DNA from: SIG510 sp045540975
GTDB taxonomy: Bacteria > Bacillota > Clostridia > Oscillospirales > JAAYXM01
Assembly (NCBI GenBank): GCA_045540975.1
Contig: JAZQIE010000053.1
Coordinates: 1 to 10,697, forward strand
DNA: 10,697 bases
Direction of reading: 5' to 3'
The position numbers were made by a program, and so were the translations under genes. Positions 5,158 to 10,697 of this stretch are shown one piece after another. Under the pieces are notes generated by a model. The model searched no databases and was not told the origin of the DNA. It worked only from the letters and a program-made list of their open reading frames with translations. Within the stretch, counting starts at the first letter, position 1. Each line of letters begins with the position of its first letter.

Positions 5158-6249
5158 CTACTTCTTACCCGCTTGTCTATCCAACAAATCCCAAACACCC
5201 AGCATATACATGATACCGAGTGCGCGGTCGTAGAGGCCGTAGCCGGGACGAACGGTACCCGGGCCCTCGCCCCACAGATGACGGCCGTGGTCGGGACGGA
5301 TGTAGCCCTCGTAGCCACCCTCGTGGTATGCGCGCAGGATTTCGATGATAGCGGTCTCGCCGTCGCAGTCGCGGTGCGATGCTTCGGAGAAGTCACCGTT
5401 ATCAAAATGCTTGATGTTACGGATATGCGCAAACGCAATGCGGTCAACGTGCTTACGCACGATTTCCGCAACGTTGTTGTTCGGGTCTGCATTGAGAGAC
5501 CCCGAGCACAAAGTCAGGCAGTTGTAGGGATTGTCGACCATTTTGAGGAAGCGGTCAATGTTCTCCGCGTTGATGAGAAGGCGCGGCAGACCAAAGATAT
5601 CCCATGGTGGATCGTCCATATGAATCGCCATCTTGATGTCGCACTCCTCGCAGGTCGGCATGAGTGCCTCGAGGAAGTATTTGAGGTTTGCCCAAAGCTT
5701 CTCGTGGTCCACGTCCGCATATGCCTTGAAGAGCTCGTCCAGCTTTGCCATACGCTCCGGCTCCCAGCCCGGGAAGGACATATTGTACTTCTCGGTGAAA
5801 TCCAGAATGTACTTCGCCATCGCGTTGTAATCGTCCTGAATCATGCCCTTTTCATAGAACAGCGCGGTGGAGCCGTCTCCCACTTCATGGAACAGGTTGG
5901 AGCGGGTCCAGTCAAAGACCGGCATGAAGTTGTAGCAGATGACCTTAACGCCAAACTTCGCAAGGTTTCTGATGGTGGTCTTGTAATTTTCGATGTACTC
6001 GTCACGGGTGGGAAGACCGATTTTGATATCGTCATGGACGTTCACCGACTCGACAACATCCATGTTAAAGCCGTACGGTGCAAGCTGCTTCTGCACCTCA
6101 GCGATTTCCTCCACTTCCCAAACCTCACCGGGCATCTTGTGATGCAGTGCCCAGACAATACTGGTCACGCCCGGAATCTGCTTGATATCGGACAGGCTGA
6201 TTTTGTCATTGCCCTCTCCGTACCAACGAAAACCCATTTGCATCGGCAT
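5158..6249 (-). CDS. uxuA: Mannonate dehydratase (EC 4.2.1.8)
   Basis: Converts D-mannonate to 2-keto-3-deoxy-D-gluconate in the cytoplasmic degradation of glucuronate. The 363-aa TIM-barrel protein has the family signature throughout: FRWYGEGNDKISLSDIKQIP at the N-terminus, YNFMPVFDWTR in the middle, HMDDPPW, LCSGSLNADPNN, FAHIRNIK and IRPDHGRHLWGE. By position in the family, the divalent-metal ligands should be His210, Cys248, His275 and Asp320, all present. The start is ATG 6249, seven bases after GGAGGA; upstream Met codons lack a ribosome binding site and would lie across the promoter. It is full length. It is monocistronic here: it has its own TTGACT/TATAAT promoter, an upstream terminator insulates it, and no other uronate genes (uxaC, uxuB, kdgK) adjoin it. 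Confidence 0.97.
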   Translation of the reverse strand: MPMQMGFRWYGEGNDKISLSDIKQIPGVTSIVWALHHKMPGEVWEVEEIAEVQKQLAPYGFNMDVVESVNVHDDIKIGLPTRDEYIENYKTTIRNLAKFGVKVICYNFMPVFDWTRSNLFHEVGDGSTALFYEKGMIQDDYNAMAKYILDFTEKYNMSFPGWEPERMAKLDELFKAYADVDHEKLWANLKYFLEALMPTCEECDIKMAIHMDDPPWDIFGLPRLLINAENIDRFLKMVDNPYNCLTLCSGSLNADPNNNVAEIVRKHVDRIAFAHIRNIKHFDNGDFSEASHRDCDGETAIIEILRAYHEGGYEGYIRPDHGRHLWGEGPGTVRPGYGLYDRALGIMYMLGVWDLLDRQAGKK

Positions 6250-6280
6250 AGATAATTCCTCCATTTGTATTGATACCCAT

Positions 6281-6309
6281 ATTATACAAAACTTACACCC
6301 AAAAGTCAA
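6281..6309 (-). promoter_or_regulatory. Near-consensus sigma-A promoter TTGACT-N17-TATAAT of uxuA
   Basis: On the minus strand, -35 TTGACT is at 6304-6309 and -10 TATAAT at 6281-6286, with a 17-bp spacer; start near 6274. The -35 overlaps the base of the terminator stem that ends the upstream SLH transcript. Confidence 0.88.
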
Positions 6310-6336
6310 ACCCCCGTATCAAATACGGGGGTTTTT
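6308..6336 (-). terminator. Terminator of the SLH protein gene
   Basis: A 12-bp stem (6308-6319 with 6323-6334), including a run of five C:G pairs, with a 3-nt loop. It lies ten bases past the SLH gene stop at 6346. Minus-strand T content follows as TTTGACTTTT, and the opposite flank is also T-rich. Confidence 0.88.
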
Positions 6337-6345
6337 CAAGCGCAC

Positions 6346-7734
6346 TTAGTAATCAATCCCGCGTTTTTCGAGTTCTGCCCACAGGTCAAGGTGGCGGGAG
6401 TAAATCGGGTCACCGATCGGGACATTGCGTGCGGCAAAGTCGTCCATCACTTTCTCGATGTTGTAATACTCTGCTTTGAGTCGCTCGTCGCTCATCTTGT
6501 ACGCCGGGGTCAACGTGCCGTACCAATCCGGCTGACGGGTAATCTCTTCGGGCGGATTCGGGTCAAGCTTCATGCTGGTGACGGTCTGAGTCACCTTCTT
6601 GATGAGGTCGGAAATCAACTTGCTGTTGTCCATCGGAGTGACGAAGTAGCGATGCAGGAAGGTGACGATTTGACCACGGGTGCAGGTCGCATTCGGGGAG
6701 AACGAGGTGCCGCCGGTACCGTTGGTGATACCCTTGCGCAGTGCCCAGGAAACCGCCTTGTCCAAAGTGGTTCCTTCTTTGACGTCGGAGAAAGGAACAC
6801 GCTCGCCGGTCGGAGCGCCCGCATAACGCCAGAAATACTCAACGGTTGCCGCACGGGTCGCCTGGGTGTTCGGACCAAAGGAAGCACCGCCGTCGAAGAT
6901 ACCCTTCTGTTTTGCCCACAGTGCTACCTTGTAGTAATAATCGCTTGCCTTGACATCCTTGTACGGGTTTGCGATGGTGGGTTCGGGCGAGCCCGCCGCA
7001 CGCCACAGGAAGGTCAAAATCTGTGCACGGGTGCAAGTCGCATTCGGGGAGAAGGTGGTAGCGGACGTGCCGTTGGTGATGCCCTTCTTGACCGCCCAGT
7101 TGACCGGCTCAAAGAAGTAATCCGCCTTCTTGACATCCTTAAATTCCGGAGTGGTCGCAACCGCACCCTTGAGGGTGGTGAAACGGCCGTATTCGTTGCG
7201 GTCGGTTGCGGATGCATATTGGATGGTTCCGTTCTTGACCTGAATGACCATAAAGAGGTTGTCCGGATAGTAGTGCCCGCCGTAGTAGGTCCACAGATAG
7301 ACGTAATAGGTGCGGTTGACATTGGTCGGAACATCCCCATCCTCAAAATACAGGGTCATGGAGTTGGTCTTGCCGGACTGCATCTTATGCTCGTCGGTGT
7401 AGTAGAGCATCCCGAACTTGCCCGCATTTGCAATCACTTCGTTCCAAGAGCCAAACGAGGTGCCGTAGTAGCCAAGGTCGGTGAAGTCGCCGTAGTACTT
7501 GTCGGTGCCCGACTCCCCTGCCGAACGCAAACGCTCGGTCATCACGGTGAGACGGCTGCTTGCGGATGCGGTATCCCAACCAAAGTTGATGTTGAGGGTC
7601 TTGACCGCACCGCTTCCGTAGTAGTCTGCGGAAGTCACGTTGATTCCGGTTGCCGCCGCCGATGCCATCATCGGCAACATCGCCGCTACCATGCAAATGC
7701 ACAGCAGCATTGCAAGCATTCTCTTTGTTTTCAT
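6346..7734 (-). CDS. Secreted S-layer-homology (triple SLH) surface protein
   Basis: 462 residues. A classical signal peptide (MKTKRMLAMLLC...PMMASA) is probably cleaved after residue 26. Residues about 32-175 form a Tyr/Gly-rich, beta-looking domain I do not recognise. Three consecutive SLH domains lie at about 198-247, 258-306 and 315-363, each with the (F/Y)(K/S)DV start, an AVxWAxxKGI(T/F)(N/D)G core and a (C/A)TRAQ/GQ motif. SLH trimers bind pyruvylated secondary cell-wall polymer, anchoring the protein outside the cell. Unusually, a ~95-residue charged tail follows SLH3 instead of a large catalytic module. ATG 7734 has GGAGGA eight bases upstream. Its promoter carries a MerR-type operator in a 19-bp spacer, so the divergent MerR/GyrI-like protein most likely controls it. 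Confidence 0.93.
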   Translation of the reverse strand: MKTKRMLAMLLCICMVAAMLPMMASAAATGINVTSADYYGSGAVKTLNINFGWDTASASSRLTVMTERLRSAGESGTDKYYGDFTDLGYYGTSFGSWNEVIANAGKFGMLYYTDEHKMQSGKTNSMTLYFEDGDVPTNVNRTYYVYLWTYYGGHYYPDNLFMVIQVKNGTIQYASATDRNEYGRFTTLKGAVATTPEFKDVKKADYFFEPVNWAVKKGITNGTSATTFSPNATCTRAQILTFLWRAAGSPEPTIANPYKDVKASDYYYKVALWAKQKGIFDGGASFGPNTQATRAATVEYFWRYAGAPTGERVPFSDVKEGTTLDKAVSWALRKGITNGTGGTSFSPNATCTRGQIVTFLHRYFVTPMDNSKLISDLIKKVTQTVTSMKLDPNPPEEITRQPDWYGTLTPAYKMSDERLKAEYYNIEKVMDDFAARNVPIGDPIYSRHLDLWAELEKRGIDY

Positions 7735-7763
7735 GTTACATTCCTCCTTTTTTTCAGATACCA

Positions 7764-7792
7764 TTGCAATCACGGCAAGGTTCTGTTACAAT
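7764..7792 (+). promoter_or_regulatory. Sigma-A promoter TTGCAA-N17-TACAAT of the MerR gene
   Basis: -35 TTGCAA is at 7764-7769 and -10 TACAAT at 7787-7792, with a 17-bp spacer. Transcription would start near 7799, at the edge of the dyad at 7800-7821, so MerR binding should also limit its own expression. Confidence 0.7.
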
Positions 7793-7793
7793 A

Positions 7794-7824
7794 AGTATAC
7801 ATCGTACATTTATGTCCGATGCAA
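7794..7824 (-). promoter_or_regulatory. MerR-type promoter with 19-bp spacer (TTGCAT-N19-TATACT) for the SLH gene
   Basis: On the minus strand, -35 TTGCAT is at 7819-7824 and -10 TATACT at 7794-7799. The spacer is 19 bp, two longer than optimal, which is the hallmark of promoters that MerR-family activators untwist. Confidence 0.8.
7800..7821. promoter_or_regulatory. 22-bp dyad operator for the MerR-family regulator
   Basis: Arms CATCGTACAT (7800-7809) and ATGTCCGATG (7812-7821) match at 9 of 10 positions around a TT centre. The dyad fills the -35/-10 spacer of the SLH promoter, the standard MerR operator position. Confidence 0.82.
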
Positions 7825-7845
7825 GTACTTTTTGGGAGAAAGTTT

Positions 7846-8610
7846 ATGAATCACAAAAATTTATTTTCCATCGGCGAAATTGCCTCCGCCCTCGGGATCA
7901 CACGCAGAATCATCCTCAATTACGAGGCAAAGGGTCTCATCACGCCCGACCGAAAAGAGGGCAGTGCGGGAAACCGCTATTACACCATCGACACCTTTAC
8001 CCAAATCCGCACCATCCGTGTCTTTCAGGATTTGGGGCTCTCGCTGGACGAAATCCGTGCATATTTTAGCGAATGTGCGGACATCCGCCCCATGATCGAG
8101 CGGCTGGAAGTCTTGCGGGATAAGTTAAATCTCACCATCGAAAAACTGCGTGAGCGGGCACGGAATCAAGACAGTACGGTCGAACCCATCACCATCGAGC
8201 CGCAAACCATCTACTGCCGCACCTATCGCTCCGACTCGATTGCGGACAAAACCAACCTGTTGCGGGATACCGCTCTGGAAGCCATGCGAGGTTACGGCAC
8301 GGATACCACACGTCGGATGTATTTCACCGAGCATTCGGTCACTACCCCCGACGAATTTTCCTGTTGCATCGCAGTCCCCGCAAAAAGCGAGGGCGAGTAC
8401 ATCCAACACCTCCCCGCCCTTTCCGCACTTGCACTCTTCCACCATGGCGCCTACGAGGAAATCCCCAACGCCCGTGAGAAACTTGTCGCATATGCAAACG
8501 AGCACGCCATCACGCTCACAGGCACCTTCCGCAACCTCTATCTCGAAGGCCCACCCCAGCACAAAGCCCCCAAAAACTTCATCACCCAACTCATCGCAAT
8601 CATAGAATAA
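7846..8610 (+). CDS. MerR-family regulator with GyrI-like effector-binding domain
   Basis: 254 residues, with the BmrR-like layout. An N-terminal winged-helix MerR domain (about 6-75: FSIGEIASALGITRRIILNYEAKGLI, later NRYYTIDTFTQIRTI and LGLSLDEIRAYF) is followed by a dimerising coiled coil (about 85-110). A C-terminal GyrI-like/effector-binding domain (about 115-253) starts at VEPITIEPQTIYCRTYRSD and includes LALFHHGAYEEIPNAREKL. Such proteins bind a dyad in a 19-bp promoter spacer and activate transcription when a small, often lipophilic, ligand binds the C-terminal domain. ATG 7846 was chosen with GGGAGAA upstream. It diverges from the SLH gene whose promoter has the expected operator. The ligand is unknown. 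Confidence 0.93.
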   Translation: MNHKNLFSIGEIASALGITRRIILNYEAKGLITPDRKEGSAGNRYYTIDTFTQIRTIRVFQDLGLSLDEIRAYFSECADIRPMIERLEVLRDKLNLTIEKLRERARNQDSTVEPITIEPQTIYCRTYRSDSIADKTNLLRDTALEAMRGYGTDTTRRMYFTEHSVTTPDEFSCCIAVPAKSEGEYIQHLPALSALALFHHGAYEEIPNAREKLVAYANEHAITLTGTFRNLYLEGPPQHKAPKNFITQLIAIIE

Positions 8611-8620
8611 CAAAACAACA

Positions 8621-8669
8621 AGACACAGGGACGGTTCTGTTGTCTTGACAGAACCTCCCTGCTGTGTTA
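8621..8669. repeat. REP-like imperfect palindrome (GGGACGGTTCTGT / ACAGAACCTCCC)
   Basis: An 8-bp stem GGTTCTGT (8633-8640) with ACAGAACC (8648-8655) is extended, past a one-base bulge, by CAGGGA (8626-8631) with TCCCTG (8656-8661) and outer ACA/TGT pairs. I recall very similar GGGACGGTTCTGTTGTC palindromes as dispersed repeats in many Clostridia. It lies just after the MerR gene stop and may also act as its terminator, though no T run follows. Confidence 0.6.
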
Positions 8670-8679
8670 CCATATCCTC

Positions 8680-8750
8680 GGAAGCGGTTCGCGCCCCATT
8701 TTGAGGCATTCTCTTTTGAATGTCTTCGGGCGGTGCCGCTTCCGTTTTTT
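8680..8750 (+). ncRNA. Long imperfect hairpin with T tract (terminator-like or small structured RNA)
   Basis: GGAAGCGG (8680-8687) pairs with CCGCTTCC (8736-8743), inside this CGCCC with GGGCG, and inside that a GAGGCATTC/GAATGTCTTC stem with two G:U pairs and one bulge, around a TCTTTT loop. Six T follow at 8745-8750. Nested pairing ending in a T run suggests a terminator for the + strand, possibly with an RNA upstream, but no promoter was identified. Confidence 0.4.
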
Positions 8751-8767
8751 GTCCTCAACCAAAAACA

Positions 8768-8805
8768 AAAAAGACCACCGACGAAAGTCGATGGTCTTTC
8801 TTTTT
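8768..8805. terminator. Terminator of the aminotransferase gene
   Basis: A 12-bp stem with one mismatch (AAAGACCA...CGAC pairs with GTCG...TGGTCTTT) closes on a GAAA tetraloop at 8783-8786. It is flanked by T-rich tracts on both strands. It begins six bases past the aminotransferase stop (8812) and could also stop + transcripts. Confidence 0.88.
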
Positions 8806-8811
8806 GTTTCG

Positions 8812-10071
8812 TTAGATCTTGCGGACCTTTGCAGCTGCGTTCTTGATACCCTCGATGATGTTGTCGCAATCGGTCTTGGTGAGACGCGGATGATGCGGGG
8901 TATTCAGCTCGCGGCGATAGAAGAATTCTTCCGCAATCGGGCAGAGGTGCTTGCCGTAGCCCAGCTCCTGGAGAGAGGAGAAGTCATAAGTCGGCTGATA
9001 GTGGAGGATGCCCTGAACGCCTTCTTCTTTATAGAGGACGCGCATAAAGTCGTCACGGGATGCGCCGAGTTCTTTTTCTTCGACACAGACGGTGTACAGG
9101 TGATAGATGTGACCGCAGTTCGGATCTTCGTAAACCGGGGTGATACCCTTGATACCGGAGATACCTTCACTGATGTAGCGGCCCCATTCGATACGCTTTG
9201 CATTGAGCATATCGAGTTTATCGAGCTGGCAGTTACCGACAGCGCCCTGGCACTCGGTCATACGGTAGTTGTTGGACCACTTGCCGCCGATGAGCTTGTT
9301 GTCGAAGTGGGACGGTACCCAGTAGTCGACCTGATTTTCCCAGTCAACGTTACCCATGCAGCGGAGCTTGTCAACACGGAAAGCAAACTCGTCGTTGTTG
9401 CAGGTGATCATGCCGCCTTCACCGAGAGTGGTGATGTTCTTAAGGGAATGGAAGCTGAAGCAGCCGAAGTCACCGATGGAGCCTGCCTGACGTCCCTTAT
9501 AGGTAGCGCCCGGAGCATGTGCACAGTCTTCGAGGACGTACAGATTGTACTTCTTTGCGATTTCCATGATCGGATCCATATCGCACATCTGTCCGCCGTA
9601 GTGAACGACGAAGATTGCCTTGGTCTTGTTGGTGATTTTGTCTTCGATCTTTGCCGGATCGATGTTGAAGGTGCGCGGGTCGATATCCGCATAAACCGGA
9701 CGGCCGCCTTCCTTCAGGATGGAAAGAGAGGTAGCGACAAAGGTGTTCGGAGTGGTGATGACTTCATCGCCCGGGCCGATGCCCATTGCGCACACAGCGG
9801 TGTGCATTGCGGTGGTGCAGTTGGAAACCGCATACGCATACTTGGTGCCGACCATTTCAGCAAAACGCTTCTGGAAACGCTGGACCTGCGGGCCCATGGT
9901 CAAGGAATCCTGATGCATGGTTTCAAGCAGGATTTTTTCTTCTGCTTCGTCGTAGATGGAGCCGAAGAAGGAATACGGAACCTTCAGAACAACACCGTCA
10001 TCAACTTTATAGGAGCTGGTGATACCGCCTTCCGACTCAACACCGACATTGATTTTTTTCTCTTCTGCCAT
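8812..10071 (-). CDS. DegT/DnrJ/EryC1/StrS-family PLP-dependent aminotransferase
   Basis: 419 residues of the sugar-aminotransferase (type I PLP fold) family, which transfers an amino group, usually from glutamate, to a keto sugar, typically a nucleotide-linked one. Seen in order: SLTMGPQVQRFQKRFAEMVG, the phosphate-binding AVSNCTTAMHTA, VHYGGQMCDMDPI, EDCAHAPGATYKGRQAGSIG with Asp182 (pyridine nitrogen), and FSFHSLKNITTLGEGG with Lys211, the Schiff-base lysine. YQPTY near residue 355 and HHPRLT near the end also fit. Full length, with a ~30-residue N-terminal extension relative to compact members. ATG 10071 has AAAGGGG nine bases upstream; the promoter is at 10111-10139. No neighbouring nucleotide-sugar genes are visible, so the substrate cannot be assigned. 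Confidence 0.95.
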   Translation of the reverse strand: MAEEKKINVGVESEGGITSSYKVDDGVVLKVPYSFFGSIYDEAEEKILLETMHQDSLTMGPQVQRFQKRFAEMVGTKYAYAVSNCTTAMHTAVCAMGIGPGDEVITTPNTFVATSLSILKEGGRPVYADIDPRTFNIDPAKIEDKITNKTKAIFVVHYGGQMCDMDPIMEIAKKYNLYVLEDCAHAPGATYKGRQAGSIGDFGCFSFHSLKNITTLGEGGMITCNNDEFAFRVDKLRCMGNVDWENQVDYWVPSHFDNKLIGGKWSNNYRMTECQGAVGNCQLDKLDMLNAKRIEWGRYISEGISGIKGITPVYEDPNCGHIYHLYTVCVEEKELGASRDDFMRVLYKEEGVQGILHYQPTYDFSSLQELGYGKHLCPIAEEFFYRRELNTPHHPRLTKTDCDNIIEGIKNAAAKVRKI

Positions 10072-10110
10072 TTGTATGTACCCCTTTCAATTATTTTAAG
10101 GTTTAAATTA

Positions 10111-10139
10111 ATTATACAAGAGTCTTATGAAAATAGCAA
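10111..10139 (-). promoter_or_regulatory. Sigma-A promoter TTGCTA-N17-TATAAT of the aminotransferase gene
   Basis: On the minus strand, -35 TTGCTA is at 10134-10139 and consensus -10 TATAAT at 10111-10116, with a 17-bp spacer, in an AT-rich gap. It implies separate transcription from the upstream ROK gene, although I saw no terminator between them. Confidence 0.8.
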
Positions 10140-10165
10140 GTATTATTTGAAAAATTGTATATCTT

Positions 10166-10697
10166 TTACAAAAGACCGCCCTCTACCCCGAAAATTCCGT
10201 CCGCAACGTGCTTCGCAAGACCCACAAGCGCCTCACGGAAGGAGACCGTGACGCGCAGATACATCACGCGGCGGAGCGAGAGTCTGCCGAGTCGCCTCTG
10301 CGCACATTCCAGAACATTATTGAAAAAGCGGTCTTTTTTCGTCATGCAGTTCGGGTTTACCACAATGCACGGCGGCTCAAACAAACTGATGACGTTTGCA
10401 ATCCCGATGCCCAGATACTCCGCGGCTTCCACAAGCGCGTGCACACGCTCACCGTTTTCATACGCCTCCAGCATCCGCTCCAAATTCCCGCCAAACTGCT
10501 TTTGCAAATATGCGGGGCTTACCACCTGCTCGAGGCACCCGAAATTTCCGCACGGGCAGAGCGGCCCGTCCTTCATGACCGTGGTGTGCCCCAGCTCTCC
10601 CGCGACAGATTCGTTTATCCTGCCGCCGAAAAAGCTGATGATGCCGACGCCGCTGGTCAAATCGAGAAACACCAGATTTTCCGCCGCGTCCGCGCCC
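10166..10697 (-). CDS. ROK-family protein, C-terminal part (5' end outside window)
   Basis: The minus-strand frame is open from the window edge to the TAA at 10166-10168; about 176 residues are present. The stretch NLVFLDLTSGVGIISFFGGRI...GELGHTTV is the ROK ATPase core. It is followed by the ROK zinc motif, with the upstream His in GELGHTTV and a CPCGNFGCLEQ segment (CxCGxxGCxE). The end, REALVGLAKHVADGIF, matches the usual ROK C-terminus. ROK proteins are either sugar kinases or sugar-responsive repressors of the NagC/XylR type. The distinction depends on an N-terminal winged helix that lies outside the window. It is upstream of the aminotransferase on the same strand with a 94-bp gap. The family is secure, the substrate is not. 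Confidence 0.9.
   Translation of the reverse strand, partial: GADAAENLVFLDLTSGVGIISFFGGRINESVAGELGHTTVMKDGPLCPCGNFGCLEQVVSPAYLQKQFGGNLERMLEAYENGERVHALVEAAEYLGIGIANVISLFEPPCIVVNPNCMTKKDRFFNNVLECAQRRLGRLSLRRVMYLRVTVSFREALVGLAKHVADGIFGVEGGLL

Noticed and set aside
4948..6255. A 435-codon open frame on the + strand over uxuA
   Set aside because: It is antisense to a complete UxuA with all family motifs, starts inside the hairpin array and encodes a composition-biased product with no recognisable domain. It is a shadow of codon usage.
6391..7794. A 467-codon + strand frame over the SLH gene, and a 516-codon + strand frame at 8701-10251 over the aminotransferase gene
   Set aside because: Both lie antisense to well-supported genes, lack ribosome binding sites and show no domains.

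Overview
The window reads as chromosomal DNA of a Gram-positive anaerobe of the Clostridia, most likely a gut Oscillospirales-type bacterium. This is inferred from strong GGAGG-type ribosome binding sites, sigma-A promoters, an S-layer-homology (SLH) surface protein, a zinc-ribbon/CFI-box protein with a SHOCT-domain partner, and a heparinase-like exoenzyme with a C-terminal domain typical of clostridial secreted enzymes. There are no rRNA, tRNA, CRISPR or transposase genes.

Layout. (1) 1-1461 (+): 3' part of a heparinase II/III-like secreted polysaccharide lyase, ending at a bidirectional terminator shared with a convergent small XRE regulator (1509-1748, -). (2) 1749-2028: a busy intergenic region with a strong + promoter, a 15-codon ORF that looks like the surviving head of a CTFFGHR-type gene, a three-copy 15-bp repeat that forms a hairpin, and a second promoter driving an unrecognised membrane protein with cysteine clusters (2029-2748, +). 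(3) 2766-4944: a self-contained cassette. A 73-aa XRE repressor (-) faces a three-gene operon (+): zinc-ribbon/CFI-box protein, SHOCT membrane protein, and a 37-aa single-span peptide. The divergent promoters overlap face to face and are bracketed by two near-identical palindromic operators. The cassette lies between two identical 30-bp hairpin terminators. (4) 4945-5157: a very regular array of eight short hairpins separated by exactly 7-nt spacers (TCGATAT in the left half, its reverse complement ATATCGA in the right half). (5) 5158-6249 (-): mannonate dehydratase UxuA with its own near-consensus promoter. (6) 6346-7734 (-): a secreted triple-SLH protein, divergent from a MerR/GyrI-like regulator (7846-8610, +). 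The SLH promoter has a 19-bp spacer holding a 22-bp dyad, the hallmark of MerR activation. (7) 8611-8811: a REP-like palindrome and a second long hairpin with a T tract. (8) 8812-10071 (-): DegT/DnrJ/EryC1-type PLP aminotransferase. (9) 10166-10697 (-): 3' part of a ROK-family protein.

How they fit together. UxuA (glucuronate/galacturonate catabolism), a lyase that may act on uronic-acid glycans, a ROK sugar sensor or kinase and a sugar aminotransferase fit a polysaccharide-using lifestyle, but they are separate transcription units. Two regulator/target pairs can be read directly from operator architecture: XRE with the CFI-box operon, and MerR with the SLH protein. The most unusual items are the 7-nt-spaced hairpin array and the operator-controlled CFI-box cassette between duplicated terminators.
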